Assembly (NCBI GenBank): GCA_035532115.1
Contig: DATKRO010000089.1
Location: 34,226 to 98,225 of the forward strand
Direction of reading: 5' to 3'
DNA length: 64,000 bases
Source of the DNA: Acaudatibacter sp035532115
GTDB lineage: Bacteria > Pseudomonadota > Alphaproteobacteria > Caulobacterales > Caulobacteraceae
Part shown: piece after piece, positions 63,667 through 64,000 of the stretch
Position numbering within the stretch: the stretch's first letter is position 1
How the letters are laid out: each line of letters starts with the position of its first letter
Program-made: the position numbers and the translations under genes
The notes under the pieces: generated by a model
Databases searched by the model: none
Told to the model about the DNA's origin: nothing
The model's input: the letters and a program-made list of their open reading frames with translations, nothing else

Positions 63667-64000
63667 CTATCTCCAGCGATACTGGAACTGTACGCCGAAC
63701 GTCCTCGGCGCGGTCAGGTTGTACGCGTAGAGAATGTCCGGCGTCTGACCCACAACCTCCCGCGCCAGCAACGTGCCCCCCGCGCCATCATAACCCAGGC
63801 TGTCGAAGAGATTGTTGCAGAAGGCGATGACCGTGTAGCGACCCTTGGCGTCGTTCCAGACCGCCTGCAGATTCACCTGGGAGTAGGACGGCTGGAGGCT
63901 GTAGCGCCTGTTGAACACAGAGTCGTAGGTCTGATCCTTCCAGATGTAGCTACCCGAGAAGGTCAGTTTTCCCGGGTCGAAAGAGAAGGTGTACTGGGCG
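63667..64000 (-). CDS. TonB-dependent receptor, C-terminal end
   Basis: Only the last 110 or so residues of a TonB-dependent outer-membrane receptor are inside the window; the gene continues past the right edge. Beta-barrel strands are seen (LTFSGSYIWKDQTYDSVF, VNLQAVWNDAKGRYTVIAFC) with the typical NNLFDSLGYD strand and a C-terminal FGVQFQYRWR, an aromatic-rich end recognised by the BAM complex. Ligand unknown. Confidence 0.88.
   Translation of the reverse strand, partial: AQYTFSFDPGKLTFSGSYIWKDQTYDSVFNRRYSLQPSYSQVNLQAVWNDAKGRYTVIAFCNNLFDSLGYDGAGGTLLAREVVGQTPDILYAYNLTAPRTFGVQFQYRWR

Overview
The window is a GC-rich, densely coded stretch of alphaproteobacterial chromosome. Gene content (RpoD and DnaG side by side with a DnaG that lacks zinc cysteines, a CtaG-type assembly factor, an HWE histidine kinase, TIR-TolB-like-TPR and TPR-sulfotransferase proteins, a TonB-dependent receptor, many GTG/TTG starts) fits the Caulobacterales, for example a Phenylobacterium- or Caulobacter-like organism. 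This placement is inference from protein families, not from a search.

Layout. 1-3.2 kb: the end of a TTC38-like TPR protein, an ArgE/DapE-type M20 hydrolase and a phytanoyl-CoA-dioxygenase-like oxygenase. 3.3-8.0 kb: an accessory cluster of Vsr mismatch endonuclease, a 5-cytosine DNA methyltransferase and a SWIM-finger SNF2 helicase whose reading frame is broken by an exact 8-bp tandem duplication. 8.2-20.2 kb: HtrA/DegP protease, VOC protein, two CDF transporters, a ClC channel with CBS domains, PurU, glutathione-dependent formaldehyde dehydrogenase, a TIR-TPR protein, a ProA-like dehydrogenase and a frameshifted PEBP protein. 20.3 kb: the start of a decayed class I DNA methyltransferase gene. 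20.8-26.1 kb: a serine beta-lactamase-like hydrolase, 5-formyl-THF cyclo-ligase, an ArsR-SRPBCC pair with a clear operator, and a hybrid histidine kinase convergent with a LuxR-type response regulator. 26.3-31.1 kb: one giant autotransporter.

31.2-42.5 kb: rpoD and dnaG, a coupled HicB-like/DUF4097/esterase operon (the esterase is frameshifted), cytochrome c, a glycine-zipper protein, a degenerate receiver protein, CtaG, and carA without carB. 42.6-52.2 kb: small hypotheticals, an RNase-H-like DUF429-type protein, a MATE exporter, class II DAHP synthase, a class III aminotransferase with a lone HicB, an HWE kinase and an acyl-CoA dehydrogenase. 52.3-53.5 kb: an unusual ArsR-SRPBCC-ClpP operon. 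53.5-55.2 kb: a complete IS4-family element with a 10-bp target duplication, inserted in an arm of a palindromic intergenic repeat; its transposase is also frameshifted. 55.2-59.5 kb: glmU-rpiA-gor in one direction, gph in the other, with gph overlapping a tRNA-Val(CAC) gene. 59.9-64 kb: an amidohydrolase, two sulfotransferases and the C-terminus of a TonB-dependent receptor.

Four recognisable genes (SNF2, PEBP, esterase, transposase) carry small frame-breaking indels. This could reflect real decay, phase variation or errors in the raw sequence, and it limits how far function can be claimed for them. The most system-like parts are the Vsr-Dcm-SNF2 cluster, the ArsR-SRPBCC-ClpP operon and the HicB-like/DUF4097/esterase operon. 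None can be called a new system from sequence alone.
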